A stretch of 64,000 nucleotides of DNA from the NCBI GenBank assembly GCA_017945845.1, contig CP072828.1:620001-684000 (forward strand). The letters are read 5' to 3'. Below are positions 53,358 through 61,157 of the stretch, piece by piece (position 1 is the first letter of the stretch; each line of letters begins with the position of its first letter). This stretch comes from Carnobacteriaceae bacterium zg-C25 (GTDB taxonomy: Bacteria; Bacillota; Bacilli; Lactobacillales; Aerococcaceae). A program made the position numbers and the translations under genes. The notes under the pieces were generated by a model. The model saw nothing but the letters and a program-made list of their open reading frames with translations, was not told the DNA's origin and ran no database searches.

Positions 53358-54863
53358 ATGTTTAAAACATTACAAAAAATTGGTAAAGCATTTATGTTAC
53401 CGATTGCTATTTTACCCGCTGCCGGTTTACTACTAGGTATTGGTGGTGCATTATCTAACCCAACTACCGTAGCGACATATCCTATTTTAAATAACTCAGG
53501 ATTACAAGCAGCATTTTCAATTATGAGCTCTGCTGGGGAAGTTGTATTTGCTAACTTAGCACTTTTACTTTGCGTTGGTTTGTGTATTGGTTTAGCTAAA
53601 AAAGACAAAGGTACAGCAGCTTTAGCTGGTGTTACAGGTTTCTTAGTGATGACAGCGACAATTAAAGCGTTAGTTGGTTTATACATGGCTAAAGACGCTT
53701 CAATTGACACTGGTGTTGTCGGAGCAGTTGTTATTGGTATGATTGCTGTCAAATTACACAACAAATATTACAACATTCAATTACCACAATTTTTAGGTTT
53801 CTTTGGTGGATCACGTTTTGTTCCAATCGTGACATCATTTGCCGCTATTGCAGTTGGTGCTGTATTCTTCTTAGTATGGCCACCATTCCAACAATTATTG
53901 TTATCTAGTGGTGCATACATTTCACAAGCTGGTCCAATCGGAACATTCTTCTATGGATTTTTAATGCGTTTATGTGGAGCGGTTGGTTTACACCACATGA
54001 TTTACCCAATGTTCTGGTTCACAGAATTAGGTGGTGTTAGCACAGTTGCTGGTCAAAGTGTTGTCGGTGCACAAAAAATCTTCTTTGCCCAATTAGCAGA
54101 TCCATCTCATGTTGGTTTATTTACTGAAGGAACACGTTTCTTTGCTGGTCGTTTCTCAACAATGATGTTTGGTTTACCAGCAGCATGTTTTGCAATGTAC
54201 ATGTGCGTACCTAAAGCAAAACGTAAAAAATATGCCGGTTTATTCTTCGGTGTTGCGTTAACGTCATTTGTAACTGGTATTACAGAACCAATCGAATTCA
54301 TGTTCTTGTTTGTTAGCCCAGCATTATATGTTATTCATGCCTTTTTAGACGGTGTAAGCTTCTTCATTGCTGATATTTTAAATATCTCAATTGGGAATAC
54401 CTTCTCTGGTGGTGTCATCGACTTTACATTGTTCGGTATTTTACAAGGTAATGACAAAACCAACTGGTTATTGCAAATTCCGTTCGGTTTAATTTGGTCT
54501 GCATTATACTTCTTTGTATTCAAATGGTATATCACTGTATTTAACGTGGCAACACCAGGACGTAACGAAGAAGAAACAGCAGATGGCGAAATCGAAAAAA
54601 TTGACACTAAAGATTCATTAAAAGAAGACTCAGTCGTGATTATCGAAGCTTTAGGTGGTCGTGAAAATATCGAAGACGTGGATGCATGTATCACACGTTT
54701 GCGTGTAGCCGTTAAAGATGTTGCCAAAGTCGATAAAGCAACGTTGAAAAAAATCGGTGCCGTTGATGTATTAGAAGTTGCAGGTGGTGTACAAGCCATT
54801 TACGGAGCAAAAGCTATTCTATACAAAAACAACATTAATGATATTTTAGGATTAGACGAGTAA
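53358..54863 (+). CDS. PTS EIICB component, glucose/N-acetylglucosamine family
   Basis: The 501 residues comprise an EIIC membrane domain (about 1-400, ten or so segments; MLPIAILPAAGLLLGIGGAL near the start and the GITEPIEFMFLF motif near residue 310) and a C-terminal EIIB domain. The phosphorylation-site cysteine is Cys444, in DACITRLRV. No EIIA domain is fused, so phosphate must come from an EIIA encoded elsewhere. The family imports glucose, GlcNAc and similar sugars. Pairing with nanE suggests N-acetylmannosamine or an amino sugar; this is inference. AAAGGAGG precedes the ATG. Confidence 0.92.
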   Translation: MFKTLQKIGKAFMLPIAILPAAGLLLGIGGALSNPTTVATYPILNNSGLQAAFSIMSSAGEVVFANLALLLCVGLCIGLAKKDKGTAALAGVTGFLVMTATIKALVGLYMAKDASIDTGVVGAVVIGMIAVKLHNKYYNIQLPQFLGFFGGSRFVPIVTSFAAIAVGAVFFLVWPPFQQLLLSSGAYISQAGPIGTFFYGFLMRLCGAVGLHHMIYPMFWFTELGGVSTVAGQSVVGAQKIFFAQLADPSHVGLFTEGTRFFAGRFSTMMFGLPAACFAMYMCVPKAKRKKYAGLFFGVALTSFVTGITEPIEFMFLFVSPALYVIHAFLDGVSFFIADILNISIGNTFSGGVIDFTLFGILQGNDKTNWLLQIPFGLIWSALYFFVFKWYITVFNVATPGRNEEETADGEIEKIDTKDSLKEDSVVIIEALGGRENIEDVDACITRLRVAVKDVAKVDKATLKKIGAVDVLEVAGGVQAIYGAKAILYKNNINDILGLDE

Positions 54864-54873
54864 TATCATTGCG

Positions 54874-54906
54874 CTGCCATTAGCTTGTGCTATTGGCAGT
54901 TTTTTA
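54874..54906 (+). terminator. Terminator of nanE-PTS
   Basis: CTGCCATTAGC (54874-54884) pairs with GCTATTGGCAG (54889-54899) with one internal mismatch, followed by seven T. Confidence 0.88.
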
Positions 54907-54924
54907 TTATTTTAGAATGGAATG

Positions 54925-54933
54925 TGATACAAT
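54925..54933 (+). promoter_or_regulatory. Possible promoter of the RpiR-family gene
   Basis: An extended -10, TGA-TACAAT, 22 bases before the start codon, without a clear -35. Confidence 0.5.
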
Positions 54934-54954
54934 GAATGTAGAGTGGAGGCAAAT

Positions 54955-55776
54955 ATGGTTTATTTAGAAAAAAATATGATACCCATTATTGAATCGGTAT
55001 ACGATAATTTGACACCAACTGAAAAGAGTGTAGCAGACTACTTTAAATCTTTAAAAAATGTGGAATCATTAGATTTATCAGCCGAATATGTTTCACAATT
55101 ATTGTTTGTATCGCTGGCTACATTGACCCGATTTGCTAAAAAATGTGGCTTTGCAGGATATCGTCAATTTATTTTTGACTTTCAACAACAGCAGTTTTAA
55201 TCGACACAACTGGAACACAATTTAACCAAAAGTGTGTTACTGGATTATGAAGAAATTTTAAAAAATACGTATTCCTTAATTAATGAAGCACAATGTCAAC
55301 GGATTGTATCGTTGTTAAATGATACAAAGCGCGTTTACATTTATGGTATGGGAAGTTCGGGAGTAGCCGCTCAAGAAATTAAATTACGATTTATGCGATT
55401 GGGACTGGTTTGTGAAGCAATAACGGATGATCATATGATTAAAATGAATCGTGTTTTAATTGATGAATCGTGTCTAGTCATTGGTGTGTCCATTTCAGGT
55501 AAGACGAATAGTGTTATTTCTGGGTTAAGTTACGCCAAACAAGCAGGGGCAAAGACCATTTTGATCACATCTAAACAAAACGAAGACGTTCGATCGATTT
55601 GCGATGAGTTGGTACTTGTTGCATCAATTGTTTCTTTAGAAAAGGGGAATATTATTTCTCCGCAATTTCCAATTTTAGTAACAATCGATATTGTATACGC
55701 GTTTTATATGGATTCTAATCGAAGTGTGCATAGTGACAATTTTAATAATACGTTGAATGCGTTAAATTTAGAATAA
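54955..55776 (+). pseudogene. RpiR-family regulator interrupted by an in-frame stop
   Basis: From ATG 54955 (TGGAGG five bases upstream) the frame encodes an RpiR helix-turn-helix domain (81 residues; SAEYVSQLLFVSLATLTRFA) and stops at TAA 55198-55200. The same frame continues without further stops to 55776 through a complete SIS sugar-phosphate-binding domain (VYIYGMGSSGVAAQEIKLRF; VIGVSISGKTNSVISG). Without that one stop the protein would be about 273 residues, the normal family length. The second part could start only at GTG 55234, which has no ribosome binding site. The regulator probably controlled nanE-PTS. A recent nonsense mutation, a sequencing error or programmed readthrough are the alternatives. 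Confidence 0.88.
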
Positions 55777-55838
55777 GGCACATTATAAATATATGGTTGA
55801 TTTCTTTTAACATCACTCTTAAAAATGACATAAACAAT

Positions 55839-55873
55839 AAAGCAGGGGGCGTTTTAACGTTTGCTGCTTTTTG
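55839..55873 (+). terminator. Terminator after the RpiR-family gene
   Basis: AAAGCAG (55839-55845) pairs with CTGCTTT (55864-55870), with an inner CGTT/AACG stem, followed by T. Confidence 0.8.
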
Positions 55874-55891
55874 CATTATTTATATTAAATA

Positions 55892-55900
55892 TGGTATGAT
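55892..55900 (+). promoter_or_regulatory. Promoter of the murI-rdgB unit
   Basis: An extended -10, TGG-TATGAT; start near 55907. No -35 is recognisable. Confidence 0.5.
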
Positions 55901-55931
55901 AGGCATAATATAAATGAAAGTGAGCGAAGCG

Positions 55932-56069
55932 ATGAAAAAAATAAAATTAGCATGGAATATTTTTAAATTTATGACGCTAGTACTACCTATCATCAATTTT
56001 ATATTGGATCGTGTCGCAACGTACTTAGAATATCAAAATGCAAAAGGAAGTGAACGTAGTGTACGATAA
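55932..56069 (+). CDS. Possible 45-residue membrane peptide
   Basis: A short frame from ATG 55932 to TAA 56067-56069 encodes a basic start (MKKIKLAW), one hydrophobic helix (FMTLVLPIINFIL) and a polar tail. It begins right after the predicted transcript start and its end overlaps the proposed GTG start of murI by 11 bases, as in a coupled pair. The ribosome binding site is weak (AAAGTGAG). I do not recognise it; it could also be chance. Confidence 0.4.
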   Translation: MKKIKLAWNIFKFMTLVLPIINFILDRVATYLEYQNAKGSERSVR

Positions 56070-57474
56070 TCGTCCAATTGGGTTTATTGATTCGGGGTTT
56101 GGCGGATTAACCGTTGTCAAACAAGCATTAAAACAATTGCCAAACGAAACGGTTATTTTTATTGGCGATTCAGCACGTTGTCCATATGGGCCACGTCCTA
56201 GCGAAGAAGTAACACAATTTACTTTTGAATTAGTGAATTATCTTCAACAATATGATATTAAAATGCTCGTTGTTGCTTGTAATACGGCAACAGCTGCAGC
56301 ATTACCTTTATTAAAAGAGTATTTGGATATACCTGTTTTGGGTGTGATTTTACCCGGAGCAAGAGCAGCCATTAAGGCGTCTCAAAATGATAATATTGGT
56401 GTTATTGCGACACAAGGTACCATATCTTCACAATTTTATGATCATGCGTTAAAAGCAAAAAAACCGTCTTTACACATTTGGAATAAAGCTTGTCCGTCAT
56501 TGGTGGATATGGTGGAAGGCAAAACAAACGTTGACATGACTAAAATTGCAACGGAGTTATCTATGTTTAAAGATTCCAATATCGATACGCTGATTTTAGG
56601 GTGTACACATTTTCCTATGTTAAAACGTGAAATTGAATCGATAATGGGTGAGGATGTGACATTGATTGATTCCGGTGTAGAAACCATTAATGATGTAAGT
56701 GCCTTTTTAGATTACTTTAACTTGTCCGCTAGTCCGACAACACAACCAAAACAACATCGTTTTTTTACAACTGGAGATGCGACGGAGTTTAAAAAAGTGG
56801 CGGCTAGTTGGTTAGGTAGACGTGATTTAACAGTTGAGTCAGTAACGTTAAATGAAGGAGTGAATCCGATGAAAAAAACAATTTTAATTGCCACTAAAAA
56901 TGCTGGTAAAGCAAAAGAATTTCAAGCCATTTTTGGAAAACAAGGGTACACCGTCAAAACGTTATTGGATTATCCAGAAATTGAAGACGTTGAAGAAACG
57001 GGTGTAACGTTTGAAGAAAATGCGCGTTTAAAAGCAGAAACCATTGCCAAGTTGTTAAACGTCATGGTCATTTCTGATGATTCGGGCTTATGTGTTGATT
57101 TCTTGGACGGCGCTCCAGGCATTTATTCTGCTCGTTACGCAGGTGAACCAAAGAGTGATGCGCGTAATATTGCCAAATTATTGGCGATTTTAGGTGAAGT
57201 TCCAGAAGAAAAACGTACGGCTAAGTTTCATTGTACCGTTGTGATGGCGTTTCCGGACAGAGAGTCCATTGTGGCAACAGGTGAATTGTTTGGACGAATT
57301 GCACCAATTCCTAAAGGAGATGGTGGTTTTGGCTATGATCCTGTATTTTTCTTACCGGAATACAATAAAACGGCAGCAGAATTGGGTACAGAAATGAAAA
57401 ATAAAATTAGCCATCGTAAATTAGCGATTGATGCATTAATGCGTCAAATCGAGTCTGAAGGTGTTTTATGGTAA
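56059..57474 (+). CDS. murI-rdgB: Fused glutamate racemase / XTP-dITP diphosphatase
   Basis: One 471-residue frame joins two enzymes. Residues 1-265 are glutamate racemase (PIGFIDSGFGGLTVVK; catalytic Cys74 in VVACNTATA and Cys182 in LGCTHFPM), which supplies D-glutamate for peptidoglycan. Residues from about 271 are RdgB/HAM1 (IATKNAGKAKEF; SDDSGLCVDFLDGAPG; KGDGGFGYDPVF), which hydrolyses ITP, dITP and XTP. I prefer GTG 56059, with AAGGAAG upstream, because it gives Cys74 as in B. subtilis RacE; ATG 56038 is the alternative. The junction encodes AAGGAG (56855-56860) eight bases before an in-frame ATG (56869), so a free RdgB could also be made. Confidence 0.94.
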   Translation: MYDNRPIGFIDSGFGGLTVVKQALKQLPNETVIFIGDSARCPYGPRPSEEVTQFTFELVNYLQQYDIKMLVVACNTATAAALPLLKEYLDIPVLGVILPGARAAIKASQNDNIGVIATQGTISSQFYDHALKAKKPSLHIWNKACPSLVDMVEGKTNVDMTKIATELSMFKDSNIDTLILGCTHFPMLKREIESIMGEDVTLIDSGVETINDVSAFLDYFNLSASPTTQPKQHRFFTTGDATEFKKVAASWLGRRDLTVESVTLNEGVNPMKKTILIATKNAGKAKEFQAIFGKQGYTVKTLLDYPEIEDVEETGVTFEENARLKAETIAKLLNVMVISDDSGLCVDFLDGAPGIYSARYAGEPKSDARNIAKLLAILGEVPEEKRTAKFHCTVVMAFPDRESIVATGELFGRIAPIPKGDGGFGYDPVFFLPEYNKTAAELGTEMKNKISHRKLAIDALMRQIESEGVLW

Positions 57475-57992
57475 TACGAATTTTAGTCATTAGTGATAAT
57501 CATGGTATTGATAATGAAATGGCGCAATTGTTAGCGGATTATCGTCAAGATGTTGATTATATTGTGCATTGTGGTGATTCAGAATTTCCGACAACACATA
57601 GCACGTGGTCGTTAGTCGATAGTGTCGTTAAAGGCAATATGGATTTTGATGCACATTATCCTGTTGAAAATATCAGCAACATGCCATTTGGTAAAGTGTA
57701 TTCAACGCATGGGCATTTATGTCGCGTGAATTTCAGTCGTGAGCATTTAGCCACTGTTGCTAAACAACATGGTGCTAAATTGGCATTTTATGGACACACA
57801 CATGTGTTGTGTGTTGAAAAAATTGATGATGTGATTTGCATCAATCCCGGAAGTTTTAACCATTCACGTGGGAATGTTCCGGAAAGAACTTATGCAATTG
57901 TGACGATTGATGAGCAAAATGTTTCTGTGGCATTTTTCAATCATAAACGTCAACATTTAGAAAAATTAGATAAAACATTAAGAGTTGAGTAG
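57468..57992 (+). CDS. YfcE/MJ0936 family metallophosphoesterase
   Basis: The 174-residue protein has the calcineurin-like metal motifs in order: VISDNHG near the N-terminus, HCGDSE, GNMD, THGH and FYGHTHV. These small enzymes hydrolyse phosphodiesters or phosphatases in vitro and their physiological substrate is unclear. The ATG overlaps the rdgB stop region by seven bases. The rdgB-yfcE order is common in Firmicutes (ysnA-ysnB in B. subtilis). thyA follows after one base. Confidence 0.93.
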   Translation: MVIRILVISDNHGIDNEMAQLLADYRQDVDYIVHCGDSEFPTTHSTWSLVDSVVKGNMDFDAHYPVENISNMPFGKVYSTHGHLCRVNFSREHLATVAKQHGAKLAFYGHTHVLCVEKIDDVICINPGSFNHSRGNVPERTYAIVTIDEQNVSVAFFNHKRQHLEKLDKTLRVE

Positions 57993-57993
57993 T

Positions 57994-58935
57994 ATGAAGC
58001 AGTATTTAGATTTTTTACAACATATTTTAGACAATGGTGAAATGAAAAACGATAGAACGGGTACGGGTACAATTAGTACATTTGGTTACCAAATGCGTTT
58101 TGATTTAGAAAAAACATTTCCAATTGTTACAACAAAGGCAGTGCCTTTTGGATTAGTGAAAAGTGAGTTACTATGGTTTTTACGTGGCGATAGTAATTTA
58201 CGTTATTTATTGGAAAATAATAATCATATTTGGGATGAGTGGGGATTTAAACGTTACGTGGAAAGTGACGACTATACCGGACCAGATATGCACGATTTTG
58301 GACGTCGTTGTTTAGTAGACGAAGCGTTTAACGCACAATATCAAGAAGAGTTACAAAAATATTGTCAAAACATTTTAAATGATGAGGCATTTGCAAAAAA
58401 ACATGGCGATTTAGGTAATATTTATGGTGTACAATGGCGCCGTTGGAAAACGTCAACGGGTGAAACCATTGATCAAATAGCGGATATTTTAAAAACATTG
58501 CGCGAAAATCCTGACTCACGACGCATTATTTTATCGGCGTGGAATCCGGAAGAAGTGCCAAATATGGCGCTACCACCATGTCATACGATGTGTCAATTTT
58601 ATGTACAAAATGGGAAATTAAGTTGCCAACTATACCAACGTAGTGGCGATGCTTTTTTAGGTATTCCGTTTAACATTTCAAGCTATGCTTTATTGACCAT
58701 TTTAATGGCGCGTGAAGTCGGTTTAGGTGTTGGCGAATTTATTCATACGATAGGTGATGCACATATTTATAGCAATCATGTTGAGCAAGTTAAAGAGCAA
58801 TTATCACGCACGCCATACGAATGTCCAACATTAAACATTACAAGTGATGCGTCTATGTTTGAATTAACAAAAGAAGATATTCAGCTAGTGAATTATCAGA
58901 AACATGCTAAAATTAGTGCACCTATTGCGGTATAA
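57994..58935 (+). CDS. thyA: Thymidylate synthase
   Basis: The 313-residue protein is of the long Lactobacillus casei type, with the roughly 50-residue insert ([20 protein letters not shown] and onward) in the small domain. It has RTGTGTIS near residue 22, the catalytic Cys196 in [12 protein letters not shown] and [18 protein letters not shown]. It methylates dUMP to dTMP with methylene-tetrahydrofolate. ATG 57994 is preferred; a TTG at 57985 in frame is upstream. The dihydrofolate reductase gene that often follows is absent. Confidence 0.97.
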   Translation: MKQYLDFLQHILDNGEMKNDRTGTGTISTFGYQMRFDLEKTFPIVTTKAVPFGLVKSELLWFLRGDSNLRYLLENNNHIWDEWGFKRYVESDDYTGPDMHDFGRRCLVDEAFNAQYQEELQKYCQNILNDEAFAKKHGDLGNIYGVQWRRWKTSTGETIDQIADILKTLRENPDSRRIILSAWNPEEVPNMALPPCHTMCQFYVQNGKLSCQLYQRSGDAFLGIPFNISSYALLTILMAREVGLGVGEFIHTIGDAHIYSNHVEQVKEQLSRTPYECPTLNITSDASMFELTKEDIQLVNYQKHAKISAPIAV

Positions 58936-58974
58936 CGCAATAGAGGCATAAAAGATTACTTTAAGGAGATTATA

Positions 58975-59823
58975 ATGAAAATTGCGTTAATTACAGATAG
59001 TGTGGCTTATTTAAGTAAAGAAGAACAGGAAAAAATGAATGTCTATATTTTACCGTTATCTGTTGAATATGAAGGAAATGTGTACGTTGAAGGTGAAGAT
59101 TTAACGGGCGAAACATTTTTTGATTTAATTCGTGGTGGCGCAACGTTACCAAAATCTTCTCAACCAACCCTTGGTCGTACAATGGAATTGTTTGAAACGT
59201 TATCAAAAGAATATGATGCAGCAATTGCCGTTCATTTATCCAGTGATATTAGCGGAACATTCCAAACGACTTTTTCACAAAAAGATAGTTTTGATGGCTT
59301 TACGGTGTATCCTGTCGATTCAAGACGTGCGGTTGGATCACAAGTCATGTTATTACGCCTAGCGCATAAATTGATTCAAGAAGGTAAAACGCCAGAAGAA
59401 ATCATTCCTGCATTACAAGCACACATTCAAACACACAACGTTTACTTTTTAGTAGATGATTTAACAAACTTGCAAAAGGGCGGTCGTTTATCTGCGACGT
59501 CAGCGTTTGTTGGTAAAATGCTGAGCATTAAGCCGTTATTGACAATTGATGGTAAAATTGAAGCCATTGAAAAAATCCGTACTTTTAAAAAAGGCGTATC
59601 GCGTATCGTTGAATTGGTAGAAGCGCATGCTGCTACTTTAAATAACGTGCCGATGAGTATGTTCGTCTATCACGGTAATGCGTTAAATGTTGCTGAAGAT
59701 TTAACGCAACAACTCAAAGCAAAATTCCCAGATTCTGAATTCCAAATTACAAGTTTTGGCCCTGTAATTGGGACGCATTTAGGGGAAGGTTCTGTTGGTG
59801 TACTGTTTGGAGAAAAAGTGTAG
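58975..59823 (+). CDS. DegV/FakB family fatty acid-binding protein
   Basis: The 282 residues fit the DegV family: ITDSVAYLSKEE at the start, PKSSQPTLGRTMELF, HLSSDISGTFQT, the PVDSRRAVGSQ segment and LQKGGRLS. FakB members of this family hold a fatty acid for phosphorylation by FakA in uptake of exogenous fatty acids. Which fatty acid is bound cannot be read. AAGGAG precedes the ATG. No good terminator separates it from the promoter at 59851. Confidence 0.9.
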   Translation: MKIALITDSVAYLSKEEQEKMNVYILPLSVEYEGNVYVEGEDLTGETFFDLIRGGATLPKSSQPTLGRTMELFETLSKEYDAAIAVHLSSDISGTFQTTFSQKDSFDGFTVYPVDSRRAVGSQVMLLRLAHKLIQEGKTPEEIIPALQAHIQTHNVYFLVDDLTNLQKGGRLSATSAFVGKMLSIKPLLTIDGKIEAIEKIRTFKKGVSRIVELVEAHAATLNNVPMSMFVYHGNALNVAEDLTQQLKAKFPDSEFQITSFGPVIGTHLGEGSVGVLFGEKV

Positions 59824-59850
59824 CGGTCAATGACTTTAAAAGTCTATCCG

Positions 59851-59879
59851 TTGACATAAGGACTCTTTTACACTATACT
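59851..59879 (+). promoter_or_regulatory. Strong promoter of the non-coding RNA before coaE
   Basis: A perfect TTGACA (59851-59856), a 17-base spacer and TATACT (59874-59879). It is the closest match to the sigma-A consensus in this window; start near 59886. Confidence 0.87.
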
Positions 59880-59885
59880 AATCGT

Positions 59886-60045
59886 ATGCGATGAGTCGAG
59901 GAGCATGGTAGTTTACTACATATGCAAATCACAAGTAGCGTGCATGTTCATATGAACACTGACGGATTCAGGCACGAGACAGTTATTGTGTGAACCTTTA
60001 ACTGTCGTCTACAGCAAGCCTAGAATACATTTCTAGGTTTTTTTT
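59886..60045 (+). ncRNA. Unidentified ~160-nt RNA (small RNA or coaE leader)
   Basis: Between a near-consensus promoter and a terminator lie about 160 bases with no reading frame of note but several stems. GCAT-GTAG pairs with CTAC-ATGC (59903-59925); GTTCATATGAAC (59946-59957) is self-complementary; GACAGTTA (59978-59985) pairs with TAACTGTC (59999-60006) as eight perfect pairs; and the terminator stem is at 60016-60040. I compared it by eye with T-box, 6S, SRP, tmRNA, purine, lysine and THF RNAs and found no match. It is either a stand-alone RNA or an attenuating leader of coaE, which starts 24 bases after the terminator. Confidence 0.65.
60016..60045 (+). terminator. Terminator of the RNA before coaE
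   Basis: CCTAGAA (60019-60025) pairs with TTCTAGG (60031-60037), extended by AAG/TTT, followed by a long T run. Confidence 0.92.
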
Positions 60046-60068
60046 ATACCTTAATTTAGGAGAGACGT

Positions 60069-60656
60069 ATGATTATTGGATTAACCGGCGGTATTGCAAG
60101 TGGAAAATCAACCGTAGTCAATTATTTAAAAACGAAGCATATTCCTATTTGCGATACGGACGACATCGCACGTGAGGTGGTGTTACCCGGTAGCATCGGT
60201 TTGCAACAATTAATCGACGCATTTGGTGGTGACATTGTAAATGCCGATGGGTATTTGAATCGTAGTCTGTTAGCTGACAAAGTTTTTGGCAATGATGTGT
60301 CACTGAAAAAACTGAATGCTATTTTACATCCGTTGATTTTTGAAAAAGTTGAAGCGTTTAAAACAGAACAGTCTAATGCAAAAATAGCCGTCATTGATAT
60401 GCCACTTTTATTTGAAACGCAGTACAATCATCGCGTTGATCACGTGATGCTTGTTTATGTTGATGAAGTGGTTCAGTATGAGCGCTTAATCAAGCGAAAT
60501 GGTTTGACACCACAACAGGCAAAACAGCGTATACAATCACAAATGCCATTGTCCGAAAAAATAAAAGGGGCACATAGTATTATCAATAATAATGGGACGA
60601 TTGAAGAAACGTACGCGCAAGTTGATGAGTGTTTAAAACAGTTAGATATGATATAA
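60069..60656 (+). CDS. coaE: Dephospho-CoA kinase
   Basis: The 195-residue P-loop kinase has IGLTGGIASGKSTVVNYL at the start, CDTDDIAREVVLPG, HPLIFEKVEAF and IDMPLLFETQ, then the lid with RLIKRNGLTPQQAKQRI. It phosphorylates dephospho-CoA to CoA, the final step after coaD. TAGGAGAG precedes the ATG. Transcription probably depends on readthrough of the terminator just upstream. Confidence 0.96.
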   Translation: MIIGLTGGIASGKSTVVNYLKTKHIPICDTDDIAREVVLPGSIGLQQLIDAFGGDIVNADGYLNRSLLADKVFGNDVSLKKLNAILHPLIFEKVEAFKTEQSNAKIAVIDMPLLFETQYNHRVDHVMLVYVDEVVQYERLIKRNGLTPQQAKQRIQSQMPLSEKIKGAHSIINNNGTIEETYAQVDECLKQLDMI

Positions 60657-60657
60657 T
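60649..60657 (+). promoter_or_regulatory. Promoter of nrdR-dnaB-dnaI
   Basis: An extended consensus -10, TGA-TATAAT, overlaps the coaE stop codon, 26 bases before the nrdR start. No -35 is evident. Confidence 0.6.
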
Positions 60658-60683
60658 AACATTATAAAATTGGAGGGAAAATC

Positions 60684-61145
60684 ATGCAGTGTCCGCGTTG
60701 TAAATATCACAGTTCAAGAGTGATTGACTCTAGACCAGCTGAAGATAATTCGGTAATTCGTCGCCGTCGTGAGTGTGAAGAATGTAAAACACGTTTTACA
60801 ACATTTGAGCGTGTTGAAAAAACACCGTTGTTAGTGGTGAAACGTAACGGAAATCGTGAAGACTTTAATCGTGAAAAACTGTTACGTGGATTAGTGCGTT
60901 CGTGCGAAAAGCGTCCAATTGCATTGGAAACGTTGGAGCGTGTTGTAAGTGACGTTGAATTAGCCATTCACAATAGTGGCGAATCAGAAATTGATACGAC
61001 TGAAATTGGTGAATTGGTGATGGAGCGATTGGCTAAAATTGATGATGTGGCATATATTCGTTTTGCTAGTGTGTATCGTCAATTTTCAGATCGTACGTTA
61101 TTTTTAAAAGAATTAGAAGAGTTAGCAAAAAGAGATCAAAAATAG
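60684..61145 (+). CDS. nrdR: Transcriptional repressor NrdR
   Basis: The 153 residues are a typical NrdR: an N-terminal zinc ribbon with Cys3, Cys6, Cys31 and Cys34 ([29 protein letters not shown]), then an ATP-cone domain ([20 protein letters not shown]). It senses ATP/dATP and represses ribonucleotide reductase genes. AGGGAAA precedes the ATG. nrdR upstream of dnaB-dnaI is the usual Firmicute order and links dNTP control with replication initiation. Confidence 0.97.
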   Translation: MQCPRCKYHSSRVIDSRPAEDNSVIRRRRECEECKTRFTTFERVEKTPLLVVKRNGNREDFNREKLLRGLVRSCEKRPIALETLERVVSDVELAIHNSGESEIDTTEIGELVMERLAKIDDVAYIRFASVYRQFSDRTLFLKELEELAKRDQK

Positions 61146-61157
61146 GAGTTTGTGAAC

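Noticed and set aside
54335-54799. A 154-codon frame on the - strand inside the PTS gene
   Set aside because: It is antisense to the EIIC/EIIB coding region and lacks start signals and recognisable sequence.
59886-60015. Assignment of the RNA before coaE to T-box, 6S, SRP or tmRNA
   Set aside because: No TGGNACC T-box core, no terminal closing stem of 6S type, no SRP tetraloop domain and no tRNA-like ends were found.
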